From contig JAJZPK010000084.1 in assembly GCA_021811205.1 (NCBI GenBank), forward strand, positions 1 through 9,745: DNA of 9,745 bases. The letters are read 5' to 3'. The stretch's first letter is position 1. Each line of letters begins with the position of its first letter. Shown in pieces: positions 1 through 9,611 of the stretch. Below the pieces are notes generated by a model that worked only from the letters and a program-made list of their open reading frames with translations, was not told where the DNA came from and did no database searches. A program made the translations under genes and the position numbers. This DNA is from Pseudomonadota bacterium (GTDB taxonomy: Bacteria > Pseudomonadota > Gammaproteobacteria > Burkholderiales > JABEVD01).

Positions 1-1733
<1,733 letters not shown>

Positions 1734-1735
1734 GA

Positions 1736-4000
1736 TCAGGGTGCCGCAGCCTTGACGGCCACCAGAGATTTGGGCAGCAGCTCCTGGTAGAAATAATCGT
1801 CGATGCCGCCGCCATCCGTTTCGATCTGCCCTGTCAACGGGTTGATCTTCGCTTCGACGACCCCTTGCGGCATGGTGAAGGTTGCCTCTGGAACCCCGTT
1901 CAGCGCCTTGGCCATGTAGCCCATCCAGATCGGGAGCGCCGCCTGTGCGCCTGTCTCTCCATGTCCCAGCGTCCTGGGCTGATCATAGCCGATCCAGGCA
2001 ATGGTCGTGAGCGTCGGCTGGAATCCCGCGAACCAGGCATCCACCTGGTCGTTGGTGGTTCCAGTCTTGCCTGCAAGATCGGTGCGGCCAAGCGACATTG
2101 CCTTGGCGCCCGTGCCGTACTTGATCACGTCCTGCATCATGCTGGTCATGATGAAGGCATTCCTGGGGTCGATCACAGGGGATGTGCCCGGGGCACCGGC
2201 CACGACAGGCGCCGCCTGGGCCAGCACATGTCCTTGCTGGTCTTCGATCCGTTCGATGTAGTAGGGGCTGACCTTGTATCCGCCGTTCGCAAAGACGGAA
2301 TACGCGCCCGCCATCTGCCATGGCGTAACGAGGCCCGCGCCGAGCGCCATCGTGAGGTAGGGCGGGTGCATCTTCGGATCGAAGCCGAAGCGGCTGATGT
2401 AATCCTGGGCATAATTGGTACCGATGGCCTGCAGTATCCTGATTGCGACCAGATTCTTGGACTCGGCAAGCGCCACTCTGATCCGCATCGGTCCGGAATA
2501 GGTTCCCTCGTAATTCTTGGGCGTCCAGGGCACACTGCCCGTCTGCTCGGCGGTGAAAGAAAGCGGGGCATCGTCGACGATCGAAGACGGCGAGAAGCCC
2601 TTTTCCAGCGCCGCCGAATAGATGAAGGGCTTGAAGCTCGAACCGGGCTGACGCCACGCCTGGGTCACATGGTTGAACTGGTTCAGGTAAAAGTCGAACC
2701 CGCCCACCAGGGCGCGCACAGCGCCGGTCTGAGGTGAAACGGAAATCAGCGCCGCTTCCACGGTAGGCAGTTCGCTGATCTCCCATTTTTCCTTCGCATC
2801 CTTGACCACCCTGATCACTGCCCCGGGCCTGATTTTTGACGGCTTCTCGTCCAGCATTCTCTTTGCGAATCTCAATCCTTCCGGGCCGATGGAAACCTTG
2901 CCTACGCCCTTGACATAAGCGCTTATGGACAACGGCGATGCGTGCAGCACGATGGCGGGCAGGATGCCCTCGCTGCTGTCGAAATCGTCGAGCACTTCAT
3001 CAAGCTTGTCCTCGTTCTCGGAAAGGTCGATATATTTCTCCGGCCCCTTGTAGGGATGGCGCTCATCGTAAGCCATCACGCCATTGCGCACAGATTGATA
3101 GGCCGCCACCTGATCGGCCCAGCGCAGTGTCGTATAAACTTTGTACCCCTTGATATAGGCATCTTCCTTGTACCGGTCGTACATGTCCTGACGAACCATC
3201 TCGGCAAGATACTCGGCCTTGACCGGGTAATCATGCCTTTCGTGTTTCACCTTGATGGACTCCTTCACCGATTCGTCGTACTGTCCCTGGGTGATGAATC
3301 CGAGCGCCCTCATCCGGCCCAGAACATAGAGTTCGCGCAACTTCGACCGCTTGGGATTGACGACAGGATTGTAGGCCGAAGGGGCTTTCGGCAATCCGGC
3401 CAGTGTTGCCATTTCTGCAATGGTCAGCTTGTCCAGCGGCTTTCCGAAATAGGCCTCGGACGCAGCTGCGAATCCGTACGCTTTCTGACCCAGATAGATC
3501 TGGTTGATGTAAAGCTGCAATATATCGTCTTTGGTCAGGGTATGCTCGATCTTGAAGGAAAGCAGGGCTTCGTTGAATTTCCGCGAAAGCGTTTTTTCCT
3601 TGGTCAGGAAGAAATTTCGTGCAACCTGCATCGTGATCGTGCTTGCACCCTGGCGGGAACCGCCATGAATAAAATTGACCCAGGCCGCCCTCAGCACGCC
3701 CTGGTAATCGATGCCGCCATGCTCGTAGAAACGCTCGTCCTCGGCAGCAAGGATGGCTTCCTTCATCAGCTTGGGAACCTGATTGATCGACACGACGGCC
3801 CGGCGCTCTTCGCCGAATTCGCCGATCAGGACCCCTTCTTCACTGTAAACCCTGAGCGGAACCTTGGGGCGATAATCCTTCAACGCATCGAGCGAGGGCA
3901 GGTTCGGATAGGTCATCACGGCAGCGAATGCGACGAGCCCCGCGCAGATCAGGCCGACCCCCAGCATGCTGAGCAGGATGTAAAGCAACCATCGAAACAT
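1736..4000 (-). CDS. mrcA: Penicillin-binding protein 1A, bifunctional peptidoglycan glycosyltransferase/transpeptidase
   Basis: Class A PBP (also called ponA) that polymerises lipid II glycan and crosslinks stem peptides at the outer face of the inner membrane. The 754 residues contain an N-terminal signal-anchor helix (about 5-30) and a GT51 domain (about 55-230) with catalytic E87 in EDERFYEH, the QGASTITMQ motif, RKFNE and ILQLYINQIYLG. A likely OB-like insert (about 316-418) follows, then the transpeptidase domain (about 418-700) with nucleophile S454 in SSFK, S514-K515-N516 and K645-T-G-T. All catalytic motifs are intact. It is somewhat shorter than E. coli PBP1a (850). The reading frame is open upstream to 4240, but that would run into pilM. 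The ATG at 3998-4000 directly precedes the membrane anchor (MFRWLLYILL) and lies about 20 nt below a TATAAT box, so it is preferred, although it has no Shine-Dalgarno. It is divergent from pilM and followed at once by the nucleotidyltransferase-like gene. Confidence 0.96.
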   Translation of the reverse strand: MFRWLLYILLSMLGVGLICAGLVAFAAVMTYPNLPSLDALKDYRPKVPLRVYSEEGVLIGEFGEERRAVVSINQVPKLMKEAILAAEDERFYEHGGIDYQGVLRAAWVNFIHGGSRQGASTITMQVARNFFLTKEKTLSRKFNEALLSFKIEHTLTKDDILQLYINQIYLGQKAYGFAAASEAYFGKPLDKLTIAEMATLAGLPKAPSAYNPVVNPKRSKLRELYVLGRMRALGFITQGQYDESVKESIKVKHERHDYPVKAEYLAEMVRQDMYDRYKEDAYIKGYKVYTTLRWADQVAAYQSVRNGVMAYDERHPYKGPEKYIDLSENEDKLDEVLDDFDSSEGILPAIVLHASPLSISAYVKGVGKVSIGPEGLRFAKRMLDEKPSKIRPGAVIRVVKDAKEKWEISELPTVEAALISVSPQTGAVRALVGGFDFYLNQFNHVTQAWRQPGSSFKPFIYSAALEKGFSPSSIVDDAPLSFTAEQTGSVPWTPKNYEGTYSGPMRIRVALAESKNLVAIRILQAIGTNYAQDYISRFGFDPKMHPPYLTMALGAGLVTPWQMAGAYSVFANGGYKVSPYYIERIEDQQGHVLAQAAPVVAGAPGTSPVIDPRNAFIMTSMMQDVIKYGTGAKAMSLGRTDLAGKTGTTNDQVDAWFAGFQPTLTTIAWIGYDQPRTLGHGETGAQAALPIWMGYMAKALNGVPEATFTMPQGVVEAKINPLTGQIETDGGGIDDYFYQELLPKSLVAVKAAAP

Positions 4001-4027
4001 AAAAACTGAAATTTGTGTAAATGCCTT

Positions 4028-4056
4028 ATTATATGGCCTGTCGCCCGACAAAAGAA
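4028..4056 (-). promoter_or_regulatory. Predicted sigma70 promoter for mrcA
   Basis: On the minus strand a perfect TATAAT lies at 4033-4028. The -35 position at 17-nt spacing reads TTCTTT (4056-4051), a weak match to TTGACA. The predicted start point near 4021 gives an A/U-rich leader of about 20 nt before the mrcA ATG at 4000. The -10 match is seen directly; the activity is inferred. Confidence 0.6.
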
Positions 4057-4082
4057 ACACGACTGTCTGAAAAATGAATTTC

Positions 4083-4111
4083 TTTACATGCTGTTGTGTT
4101 ACTGCTAGCAT
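4083..4111 (+). promoter_or_regulatory. Predicted sigma70 promoter for the pilMNOPQ operon
   Basis: TTTACA (4083-4088) and TAGCAT (4106-4111) are separated by exactly 17 nt. The -10 is preceded by TGC at 4103-4105, an extended -10 element. Transcription would begin near 4118. That leaves about 30 nt before the ATG at 4149 and only about 4 nt before the in-frame TTG at 4122, which argues for ATG 4149 as the pilM start. No sigma54-type GG-N10-GC element was noticed in this short region. Confidence 0.55.
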
Positions 4112-4148
4112 CTGAAGCAAATTGTCCGAATGTGCGCATAACTGGCCT

Positions 4149-5246
4149 ATGCTTAAGGGAAATTTCAGTTTCGACCTGGACTTCTGGAAAATCAAAACGT
4201 TGCCTTTGATCGGGGTCGACATCAGTTCATCGGCCGTCAAAATGGTCGAACTGGAAAAAACCGGAGAAAACCAGTACAGGATCGAACGTTACGCTATCGA
4301 ACCGCTTCCTCGGGATGCGGTTCTCGACGGCAATATCAACGAATTCGATGCCGTCAGCGAATGCGTCGGAAGGGCGTGGAAGTCGCTCGGAACGCGCAAC
4401 AAGAACGTCGCGATGGCGCTGCCTGCTGCAGCCGTCATCACGAAAAAAATCACCGTCCCTGCAGGGCAGAGCGAGGATGACCTGAGTTTTCTTGTCGAAA
4501 CCGAGGCGAACCAGTACATCCCATTCGCGCTTGATGAAGTCAATCTCGATTTTCAGGTGATCGGCCCTGCTCAGGGTGAAGGGGAAGAAATCGAAGTGCT
4601 GATCGCAGCCTCGCGCAAGGAAAAGGTGGAGGACAGGGTTGCAACCGCGGAAGCTTCCGGCCTGAATGCGTTGGTGATGGACGTCGAGCCTTACGCGACC
4701 CAGACCGCTTTCGAACTGATCCAGAACCAGTTCCCGAATGGCGGGCACGACAGAACCATCGCGGTTGTCGACATCGGCGCCAGCCTGATGAGCATCAACG
4801 TGCTGCGCAATGGCCAGTCGGTCTACATGCGCGACCAGCCTTTCGGCGGAAACCAGCTGACTTATGACATCCAGCATTTCTACAATCTGACGCTGGACGA
4901 AGCGGAAACTGCGAAACGCAAGGGCGGGCTTCCCGACAGCTACGAAACCGAGATTCTCAGGCCCTTCAGGGAGAATCTGGCGCTCGAGGTTTCCCGTGCA
5001 CTGCAGTTCTTTTTCACTTCCACGCCTTTCAACGAGGTGCACCATATCGTGCTGGCGGGCGGCTGCGCCACCATTCCCGACCTGGACGATACCGTATCCA
5101 GCAGGACCCAGGTGAATACGCTCATCGCCAACCCGTTCGCCAGCATGGAGCTTTCCAGCCGGATCAACCCGAGACAGCTCGCAACGGATGCCCCGATGCT
5201 CATGATAGCCTGTGGCCTGGCGCTCAGAGGATTCGATCCCACATGA
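4149..5246 (+). CDS. pilM: Type IV pilus assembly protein PilM, actin-like
   Basis: A cytoplasmic actin/FtsA-like protein that binds the N-terminal tail of PilN and couples the pilus motor to the periplasmic alignment complex. The 365 residues show the actin-fold nucleotide motifs in order: phosphate-1 GVDISSSAVKMVEL (22-35), phosphate-2 VVDIGASLMSINV (206-218) and the adenosine motif VLAGGCATIPDL (301-312). The segment around NQYIPFALDEVNLDF (121-135) is characteristic of PilM. An in-frame TTG at 4122 would add nine residues. The ATG at 4149 is preferred because it follows the predicted transcription start by a normal distance and gives an N-terminus like known homologues. Neither start has a clear Shine-Dalgarno. 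The stop overlaps the pilN start as ATGA. Confidence 0.95.
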   Translation: MLKGNFSFDLDFWKIKTLPLIGVDISSSAVKMVELEKTGENQYRIERYAIEPLPRDAVLDGNINEFDAVSECVGRAWKSLGTRNKNVAMALPAAAVITKKITVPAGQSEDDLSFLVETEANQYIPFALDEVNLDFQVIGPAQGEGEEIEVLIAASRKEKVEDRVATAEASGLNALVMDVEPYATQTAFELIQNQFPNGGHDRTIAVVDIGASLMSINVLRNGQSVYMRDQPFGGNQLTYDIQHFYNLTLDEAETAKRKGGLPDSYETEILRPFRENLALEVSRALQFFFTSTPFNEVHHIVLAGGCATIPDLDDTVSSRTQVNTLIANPFASMELSSRINPRQLATDAPMLMIACGLALRGFDPT

Positions 5247-5830
5247 TCAGGATAAACCTCTTACCTCACCGCGAAAGAAGGCGGCAGGCACTCAGGCGCC
5301 AGATCGCCATCCTGTCCGGAATGAGCGCTGCGCTCGGCCTTGCTATCATCCTTGCCGTCCACGTTGCCATCGGCTCCAGGATCGACTACCAGAACGAACG
5401 CAACGCCTATCTCAAACAGCAGATCGCCGTACTGGACGGCCAGATCGCGGAAATCAAGAAGCTCAAGCAGCAGACCCGCGCCATGCTTGCCAGAAAGCAA
5501 GTCGTTGAGCAATTGCAGGACAACCGCTCTGAAGTGGTCCACCTGCTCGATCAGCTCGCCAAACGGCTCCCCGACGGCACCTACCTCAGCTCGCTGCGCG
5601 AGAGTACCCAGGGGAACGTCACGAAAATCAGTCTTTCGGGCTATGCGGAATCGAATGCGCGCGTCTCCACCCTGATGCGCAGTCTCGACGATTCGGACTG
5701 GATGGCCTCCCCCAATCTGGTCGAAATCCATAGTGCCACGGTGGGCGGAAGGCGTCTGAGCGCATTCAGCCTGTTTCTGACGTTGACCCACAAAACGGCG
5801 AACAAGCCGCGAGCAGATCATGAATCTTGA
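5243..5830 (+). CDS. pilN: Type IV pilus inner-membrane assembly protein PilN
   Basis: A bitopic inner-membrane protein of the alignment subcomplex that forms heterodimers with PilO. The 195 residues begin with the conserved cytoplasmic peptide INLLPHRE (4-11), which docks in PilM. A basic stretch (RRRQALRRQ) and one transmembrane helix (about 22-43) follow, then a predicted coiled coil rich in Gln, Lys and Glu (about 46-100). The C-terminal periplasmic ferredoxin-like domain (about 110-185) includes ISLSGYAESNARVS (129-142), typical of the family. The start overlaps the pilM stop by 4 bp, and its end overlaps pilO by 11 bp. The only purine-rich site, AGAGGA (5226-5231), is 11 nt upstream, so coupling to pilM translation is likely. 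Confidence 0.94.
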   Translation: MIRINLLPHRERRRQALRRQIAILSGMSAALGLAIILAVHVAIGSRIDYQNERNAYLKQQIAVLDGQIAEIKKLKQQTRAMLARKQVVEQLQDNRSEVVHLLDQLAKRLPDGTYLSSLRESTQGNVTKISLSGYAESNARVSTLMRSLDDSDWMASPNLVEIHSATVGGRRLSAFSLFLTLTHKTANKPRADHES

Positions 5831-6437
5831 TGAATTCAAGAATCTGAACCTGAAAGATCCGGGCACCTGGCCCTGGGGACCCAAGATGGCCCTGCTTGGC
5901 GGGATTCTTCTGGCTTTCATTGTCCTCGGCTTTTTCCTGGACTGGAAAGGGCAATGGGACGAGCTCAACAACGCCAAGCACCAGGAATCCACGCTGAAGC
6001 AAACCTTCCTTGCAAAGAAGAAAGAGGCGGTCAATCTCGCTTTTTACAAGAATCAGCTCAAGGAAATCGAGAAATCCTTCGGAGCGCTTCTGAAGCAGTT
6101 GCCCAACCGTTCGGAAATGGAAGCGCTGCTAGTCGACATCAATCAGGCCGGTATCGGCCGCGGGCTGCAATTCGATCTTTTCAAGCCCGCCCAGAAGGAA
6201 ACGGTCACTGAATACTACGACGAGTTGCCCATCCAGATCCGCGTCACAGGCAGTTATCACGACATCGGCGCTTTCGCCAGCGATCTCGCTCAACTGCCGC
6301 GCATCGTCACTCTGGGCAACATCAGCATCGTGCCGAAAAGAGACGGGGTGCTGACCATGGACGCAACCGTCAAGACCTACCGCTATCCTGACGAGCACGG
6401 CCAGGCCAAAAAGCCCGTGAAGAGGGGCAAGAAATGA
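5820..6437 (+). CDS. pilO: Type IV pilus inner-membrane assembly protein PilO
   Basis: Partner of PilN in the inner-membrane alignment complex; it also contacts PilP. The 205 residues comprise a short cytoplasmic N-terminus (with LKDPGTWPWGPK), one transmembrane helix (about 22-41), a coiled coil (about 45-90), and a periplasmic domain opening with LLKQLPNRSEMEALLVDINQ (90-109), a hallmark of PilO. ITVTGSYHD-like residues (RVTGSYHDIGAFASDLAQLP, 141-160) form the ferredoxin-like core. The tail is very basic (KKPVKRGKK). The ATG lies inside pilN (11-bp overlap) with only a weak GCGAG-type ribosome site, which suggests coupled translation. The stop overlaps the pilP start as ATGA. Confidence 0.94.
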   Translation: MNLDEFKNLNLKDPGTWPWGPKMALLGGILLAFIVLGFFLDWKGQWDELNNAKHQESTLKQTFLAKKKEAVNLAFYKNQLKEIEKSFGALLKQLPNRSEMEALLVDINQAGIGRGLQFDLFKPAQKETVTEYYDELPIQIRVTGSYHDIGAFASDLAQLPRIVTLGNISIVPKRDGVLTMDATVKTYRYPDEHGQAKKPVKRGKK

Positions 6438-6940
6438 GAGCCGCCCTGATTGTGATCTTCGCCCTTGCGCTTGCCGCATGCGGAAACGGCAGATTCCAGG
6501 ATCTTCAGGATTTCGTGAAGAATTCCGGCAATGGGCTCAAGGGAAAGGTCGAGCCGCTCCCCGAGGTGCGGCCTTACGAGCCTTTCGTTTATGACGATTT
6601 CGACCTGACCGACCCCTTCAATCCCAAGAAGATGGAAATGCTGAAACTCGGAAAGGGCGGCCCGCTGCAACCCGACCCCAACCGGCGCAAGGAAGCGCTC
6701 GAATCCTTCCCGCTGGAAGGACTGCGAATGGTCGGGGTGATCCGCCAGGGAAATACCATCTATGCCCTGATCAAGGCGCCCGACAATAGCCTTTACCGCG
6801 TCACCAAGGGCAATCACTTGGGCCAGAATTTCGGCAAGATCGTGGAAATCACGGAAAAAGAGATCAAGATTCGGGAACTCGTCCAGGATACTTCTGGCGA
6901 CTGGACCGAGAAAACCAGCACGTTGCAGCTGGTGGATTAA
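6434..6940 (+). CDS. pilP: Type IV pilus assembly lipoprotein PilP
   Basis: A lipoprotein that links the PilN/PilO dimer to the periplasmic domains of the PilQ secretin. The 168 residues start with a short signal peptide ending in a lipobox L13-A-A-C16, with G17 after the lipidated cysteine. A proline-rich, probably disordered linker (about 25-85) carries the conserved LTDPFNPKK segment (58-66). The C-terminal beta-sandwich (about 88-168) contains LEGLRMVGVIRQGNTIYALI (94-113) and YRVTKGNHLGQNFGKI (121-136), both strongly PilP-like. Translation is supported by AGAGGGG (6421-6427), 6 nt before the ATG. The stop TAA overlaps a possible pilQ ATG by one base. Confidence 0.95.
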   Translation: MRAALIVIFALALAACGNGRFQDLQDFVKNSGNGLKGKVEPLPEVRPYEPFVYDDFDLTDPFNPKKMEMLKLGKGGPLQPDPNRRKEALESFPLEGLRMVGVIRQGNTIYALIKAPDNSLYRVTKGNHLGQNFGKIVEITEKEIKIRELVQDTSGDWTEKTSTLQLVD

Positions 6941-6941
6941 T

Positions 6942-6946
6942 GGGAG
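6942..6946 (+). promoter_or_regulatory. Ribosome binding site that favours the downstream pilQ start
   Basis: GGGAG lies 5 nt before the ATG at 6952-6954. The upstream in-frame ATG at 6940, which overlaps the pilP stop (TAATG), has only GGTGG close by. The GGGAG site and the classic Lys-Arg signal-peptide opening that follows (MKRLC) favour 6952 as the start. Confidence 0.55.
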
Positions 6947-6951
6947 TCAAC

Positions 6952-9042
6952 ATGAAGCGACTATGCACCCAGATTTTTGGCCTGATGCTCAGCCTGTCAC
7001 TTTCGGTGGCCATGGCGGCATCCAACAGCATCAACTCAGTCGGGGTGGTCAGCCTAGAAGGCGGCGGACTTCTGGTCAAGGTTGCCTTGAAACAGAAGTT
7101 GCCGGCGATTCCGCCTTCTTTCGCAATCAACAACCCCGCCAGGGTGGCCTTCGATTTCAAGGGGGTCGGCAGCACGCTCGACAAGAATACGGTGCAGGTC
7201 GACAAGGGCGACCTGACCAGCATCAATATCGTGCAGGCCGGGAATCGCACAAGGGTGGTGATGAATCTGCTGCGCCCTGTCACATATGAATCCAAAATCG
7301 ACGGCAGCAATCTCCTCATCACGGTTCATTCGATCGGGCCTGTCGCAGGCGCCGGAACAAGCTCGACCACGCTTTTCGCCTCCCCAGAGCCCGGCGACCA
7401 GATTCATGCCATTCGCGACATCGGCTTCCACCGCGGCGCGAATGGTGAAGCCAGGGTCGAGGTCGATCTCTCCGATTCGAACACGGGCATTGATGTCAGT
7501 CGGCAGGGGGCGGGCATCGTCGTCCAGTTCCTCAAGACCAAGTTGCCCAGCAATCTCGAGCGCAGGCTCGATGTCATCGACTTCGGTACGCCGGTCAACA
7601 CCATCGATACCTTCACCCAGGGAAACAACGTGAAGATGGTGATCGAGCCCAAGGGGCAATGGGAACAATCGGCCTATCAGGCCGACGACAAGTTCATCCT
7701 CGAGGTGAAGCCGGTTGCGGCCAACCCCAATGCACTCGTTCAGGGTGGGAAACCAGGGTATAGCGGAAGCAAGCTTTCCCTCGATTTCAGGAACACCGAT
7801 GTGCGCTCCCTGCTTTTTGCCATCGCGGACTTCACCGGGCTCAACATCGTGATCAGCGACACCGTCAGCGGCAATCTGACCTTGAGGCTCAAGGACGTGC
7901 CCTGGGACCAGGCGCTCGACATCATTCTCGAGCAGAAGGGCCTCGGCATGACCAAGTTGGGCAACGTCGTCATGATCGCGCCCCGCGCCGAGATCGCGGC
8001 AAGGGAGAAACAGGACCTCGAAGGCAAGCAGAAAATATCCGAACTCGAAGAAACCCGGACCGAAAGCATCCAGCTCAATTACCAGAAGGCCATTGATGTT
8101 CAGAAGATCCTGGGAGACCCAAAGCAGCAGATTCTTTCGAAGCGCGGCAGCATCGTGGTCGACCCGGTGACGAATACCCTGTTCATTCAGGACACGCCAA
8201 CAAAGCTCGACGAAATCAGGAAATTCATCCAGAAAATCGACGTCCCCATTCGCCAGGTCATGATCGAGGCAAGAATCGTCCAGGCATCGAACGACTTTGG
8301 CCAGAATCTGGGCACGAGGCTCGGCTATACCAACACTAATGCGATTCAGCCTGGCGGAAGCGGTCTGAGGACGTCTCTGGGCGGTGGACAACTTGCAGGT
8401 GGACAAGCCACCACGCCGAGCAACGTCAGCATTCCGTTCAACTCGCCCAACATTACCGGGGCACAAAGCAATGCAGCTGGTACGCTTTCCTTCCTGCTCT
8501 TCAATTCTTCGGCGACGAGGTTCCTCAATCTGGAAATCGATGCGCTCGAAACCGACGGTACAGGCAAGGTCATTTCGAGCCCGAAAGTCGTGACCGCCAA
8601 CAACGTCGAGGCCACGATCGAATCAGGACAGCAAATTCCATATACGACGGCAACCACTGGAACGGTTGGCGTATTGCCAGTCACGCAGTTCATCAGTGCC
8701 GTTTTGAGCCTGAAGGTCAAACCGCAAATCACGCCGAACAACAATGTCCTCATGGATCTCACCGTCACGCAGGACAGTGCCGGTGTCGCCACACCTGGCA
8801 GCCCGCCGCCGATCAACACCAAGAAAATCAAGACGCAGGTCCTGGTCGACAACGGCGGCACGGTGGTCGTGGGCGGAATTCACACCCAGAACATCAACAA
8901 TACCGTCAACAAGGTGCCTCTTCTGGGCGACATCCCCGTGGTGGGTTACCTCTTCAAGGGAACAACACAAATCGATCAGAAGAGCGAGCTTTTGATATTC
9001 GTATCGCCGAAGGTGATCCAAAGCAGTCTCAATCTCTTTTGA
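6952..9042 (+). CDS. pilQ: Type IV pilus secretin PilQ
   Basis: The outer-membrane ring through which the type IV pilus passes. The 696 residues (700 if the ATG at 6940 is used) begin with a Sec signal peptide, probably cut after A20-M-A22. Domains in order are two AMIN peptidoglycan-binding domains (about 26-126 and 151-254), an STN/N0 domain (about 273-345, with LSLDFRNTDVRSLLFAIADF), an N1 KH-like domain (about 371-432, with VVDPVTNTLFIQDTP) and the secretin core (about 433-690). The core holds VISSPKVVTANN and the secretin signature VPLLGDIPVVGYLF (655-668). The protein ends in a short tail QSSLNLF. A Gly/Ser/Asn-rich insert (about 459-511) lies early in the secretin core. The AMIN domains would hold the pore in the peptidoglycan layer, which fits the neighbouring PBP1a gene. 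Last gene of the pil set; aroK follows after 29 bp. Confidence 0.97.
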   Translation: MKRLCTQIFGLMLSLSLSVAMAASNSINSVGVVSLEGGGLLVKVALKQKLPAIPPSFAINNPARVAFDFKGVGSTLDKNTVQVDKGDLTSINIVQAGNRTRVVMNLLRPVTYESKIDGSNLLITVHSIGPVAGAGTSSTTLFASPEPGDQIHAIRDIGFHRGANGEARVEVDLSDSNTGIDVSRQGAGIVVQFLKTKLPSNLERRLDVIDFGTPVNTIDTFTQGNNVKMVIEPKGQWEQSAYQADDKFILEVKPVAANPNALVQGGKPGYSGSKLSLDFRNTDVRSLLFAIADFTGLNIVISDTVSGNLTLRLKDVPWDQALDIILEQKGLGMTKLGNVVMIAPRAEIAAREKQDLEGKQKISELEETRTESIQLNYQKAIDVQKILGDPKQQILSKRGSIVVDPVTNTLFIQDTPTKLDEIRKFIQKIDVPIRQVMIEARIVQASNDFGQNLGTRLGYTNTNAIQPGGSGLRTSLGGGQLAGGQATTPSNVSIPFNSPNITGAQSNAAGTLSFLLFNSSATRFLNLEIDALETDGTGKVISSPKVVTANNVEATIESGQQIPYTTATTGTVGVLPVTQFISAVLSLKVKPQITPNNNVLMDLTVTQDSAGVATPGSPPPINTKKIKTQVLVDNGGTVVVGGIHTQNINNTVNKVPLLGDIPVVGYLFKGTTQIDQKSELLIFVSPKVIQSSLNLF

Positions 9043-9045
9043 AAT

Positions 9046-9064
9046 GGCCGGCATGATGCCGGCC
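9046..9064. repeat. Perfect palindromic stem-loop between pilQ and aroK
   Basis: GGCCGGCAT (9046-9054) is the exact reverse complement of ATGCCGGCC (9056-9064), with one base between. In RNA this would fold as a 7-bp GC-rich stem with a 5-nt loop. It begins 4 nt after the pilQ stop and ends 7 nt before the aroK ATG. No T run follows, so a standard rho-independent terminator is not supported. An mRNA 3'-end stabiliser, a processing site or a brake on aroK translation are possible roles (inference). Confidence 0.6.
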
Positions 9065-9071
9065 TCCATGA

Positions 9072-9611
9072 ATGAATTGTTCGGATAATATTTTTCTTGT
9101 CGGCCTCATGGGGGCCGGAAAAACAACCGTAGGGAAAATGCTTGCCAGGCAGACCGGAAAAGTTTTTTGCGATTCCGACCAGGAAATCAAGCACAAGACC
9201 GGGGTGAGCATTCCACACATTTTCGAAGTGGAAGGCGAAGCCGGTTTCAGGGTTCGCGAATCGGCCGCGCTCAAGGAATTGACCCAGATGCGCAACATCG
9301 TCCTGGCAACAGGAGGGGGCGCCGTGCTCGCCGAGCAAAATCGGGTCATGCTCAGAAATAATGGTATCGTCATCTACCTGCGCGCTTCCGTCGATGAACT
9401 CTGGGCGAGAACACGACACGACAAGAACCGCCCGCTGCTGCAAACCGAGGACCCGCGCGCTAAGCTTACGGAGCTGTTTGCCGTACGCGATCCGCTTTAC
9501 AAGGAAGTAGCCGACATCGTGGTCGACACCAGCAAGCAAAGCGTAAGCTGCCTTGCCCGCCATATCCTGCAACTGCTGGAAAAAGGAAACCCCCGAGAAT
9601 GCGCACACTGA
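9072..9611 (+). CDS. aroK: Shikimate kinase
   Basis: Cytoplasmic enzyme that phosphorylates shikimate with ATP to give shikimate 3-phosphate (EC 2.7.1.71), the fifth step towards chorismate and the aromatic amino acids. The 179 residues show the P-loop G11-LMGAGKTT (K17), the DSD motif at 34-36 (D36 binds shikimate in the family), R60 in GFRVRE, GGG at 81-83, the lid arginine R120 in RPLL, and R139 in RDPLY. The length matches E. coli AroK (173). The ATG at 9072 is chosen because the family starts just before the NIFLVG strand. It has no Shine-Dalgarno and sits just behind a palindrome. Position after pilQ and before aroB is the usual proteobacterial order. The end overlaps aroB by 13 bp. Confidence 0.96.
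   Translation: MNCSDNIFLVGLMGAGKTTVGKMLARQTGKVFCDSDQEIKHKTGVSIPHIFEVEGEAGFRVRESAALKELTQMRNIVLATGGGAVLAEQNRVMLRNNGIVIYLRASVDELWARTRHDKNRPLLQTEDPRAKLTELFAVRDPLYKEVADIVVDTSKQSVSCLARHILQLLEKGNPRECAH

Noticed and set aside
2942..4009. Open frame of 355 codons on the plus strand opposite mrcA
   Set aside because: It is antisense to the intact glycosyltransferase half of PBP1a and shows no domain; a codon-bias shadow.
4001..4240. Extension of mrcA by 80 codons to a start at 4240
   Set aside because: It would overlap the pilM coding region and both promoters, and would place sequence unlike PBP1a ahead of the membrane anchor. The ATG at 4000 directly precedes the anchor.
7054..8466. Long open frame of 470 codons on the minus strand inside pilQ
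   Set aside because: It is fully antisense to the AMIN, STN and N1 domains and part of the secretin core of PilQ, which are unmistakable on the plus strand. Its product shows no recognisable domain, and it is best explained by codon bias of pilQ.
9046..9088. pilQ palindrome as a rho-independent terminator
   Set aside because: The stem is followed by TCCATGAATG and not by a T run, and the downstream aroK begins at once, so a classic terminator is not supported.
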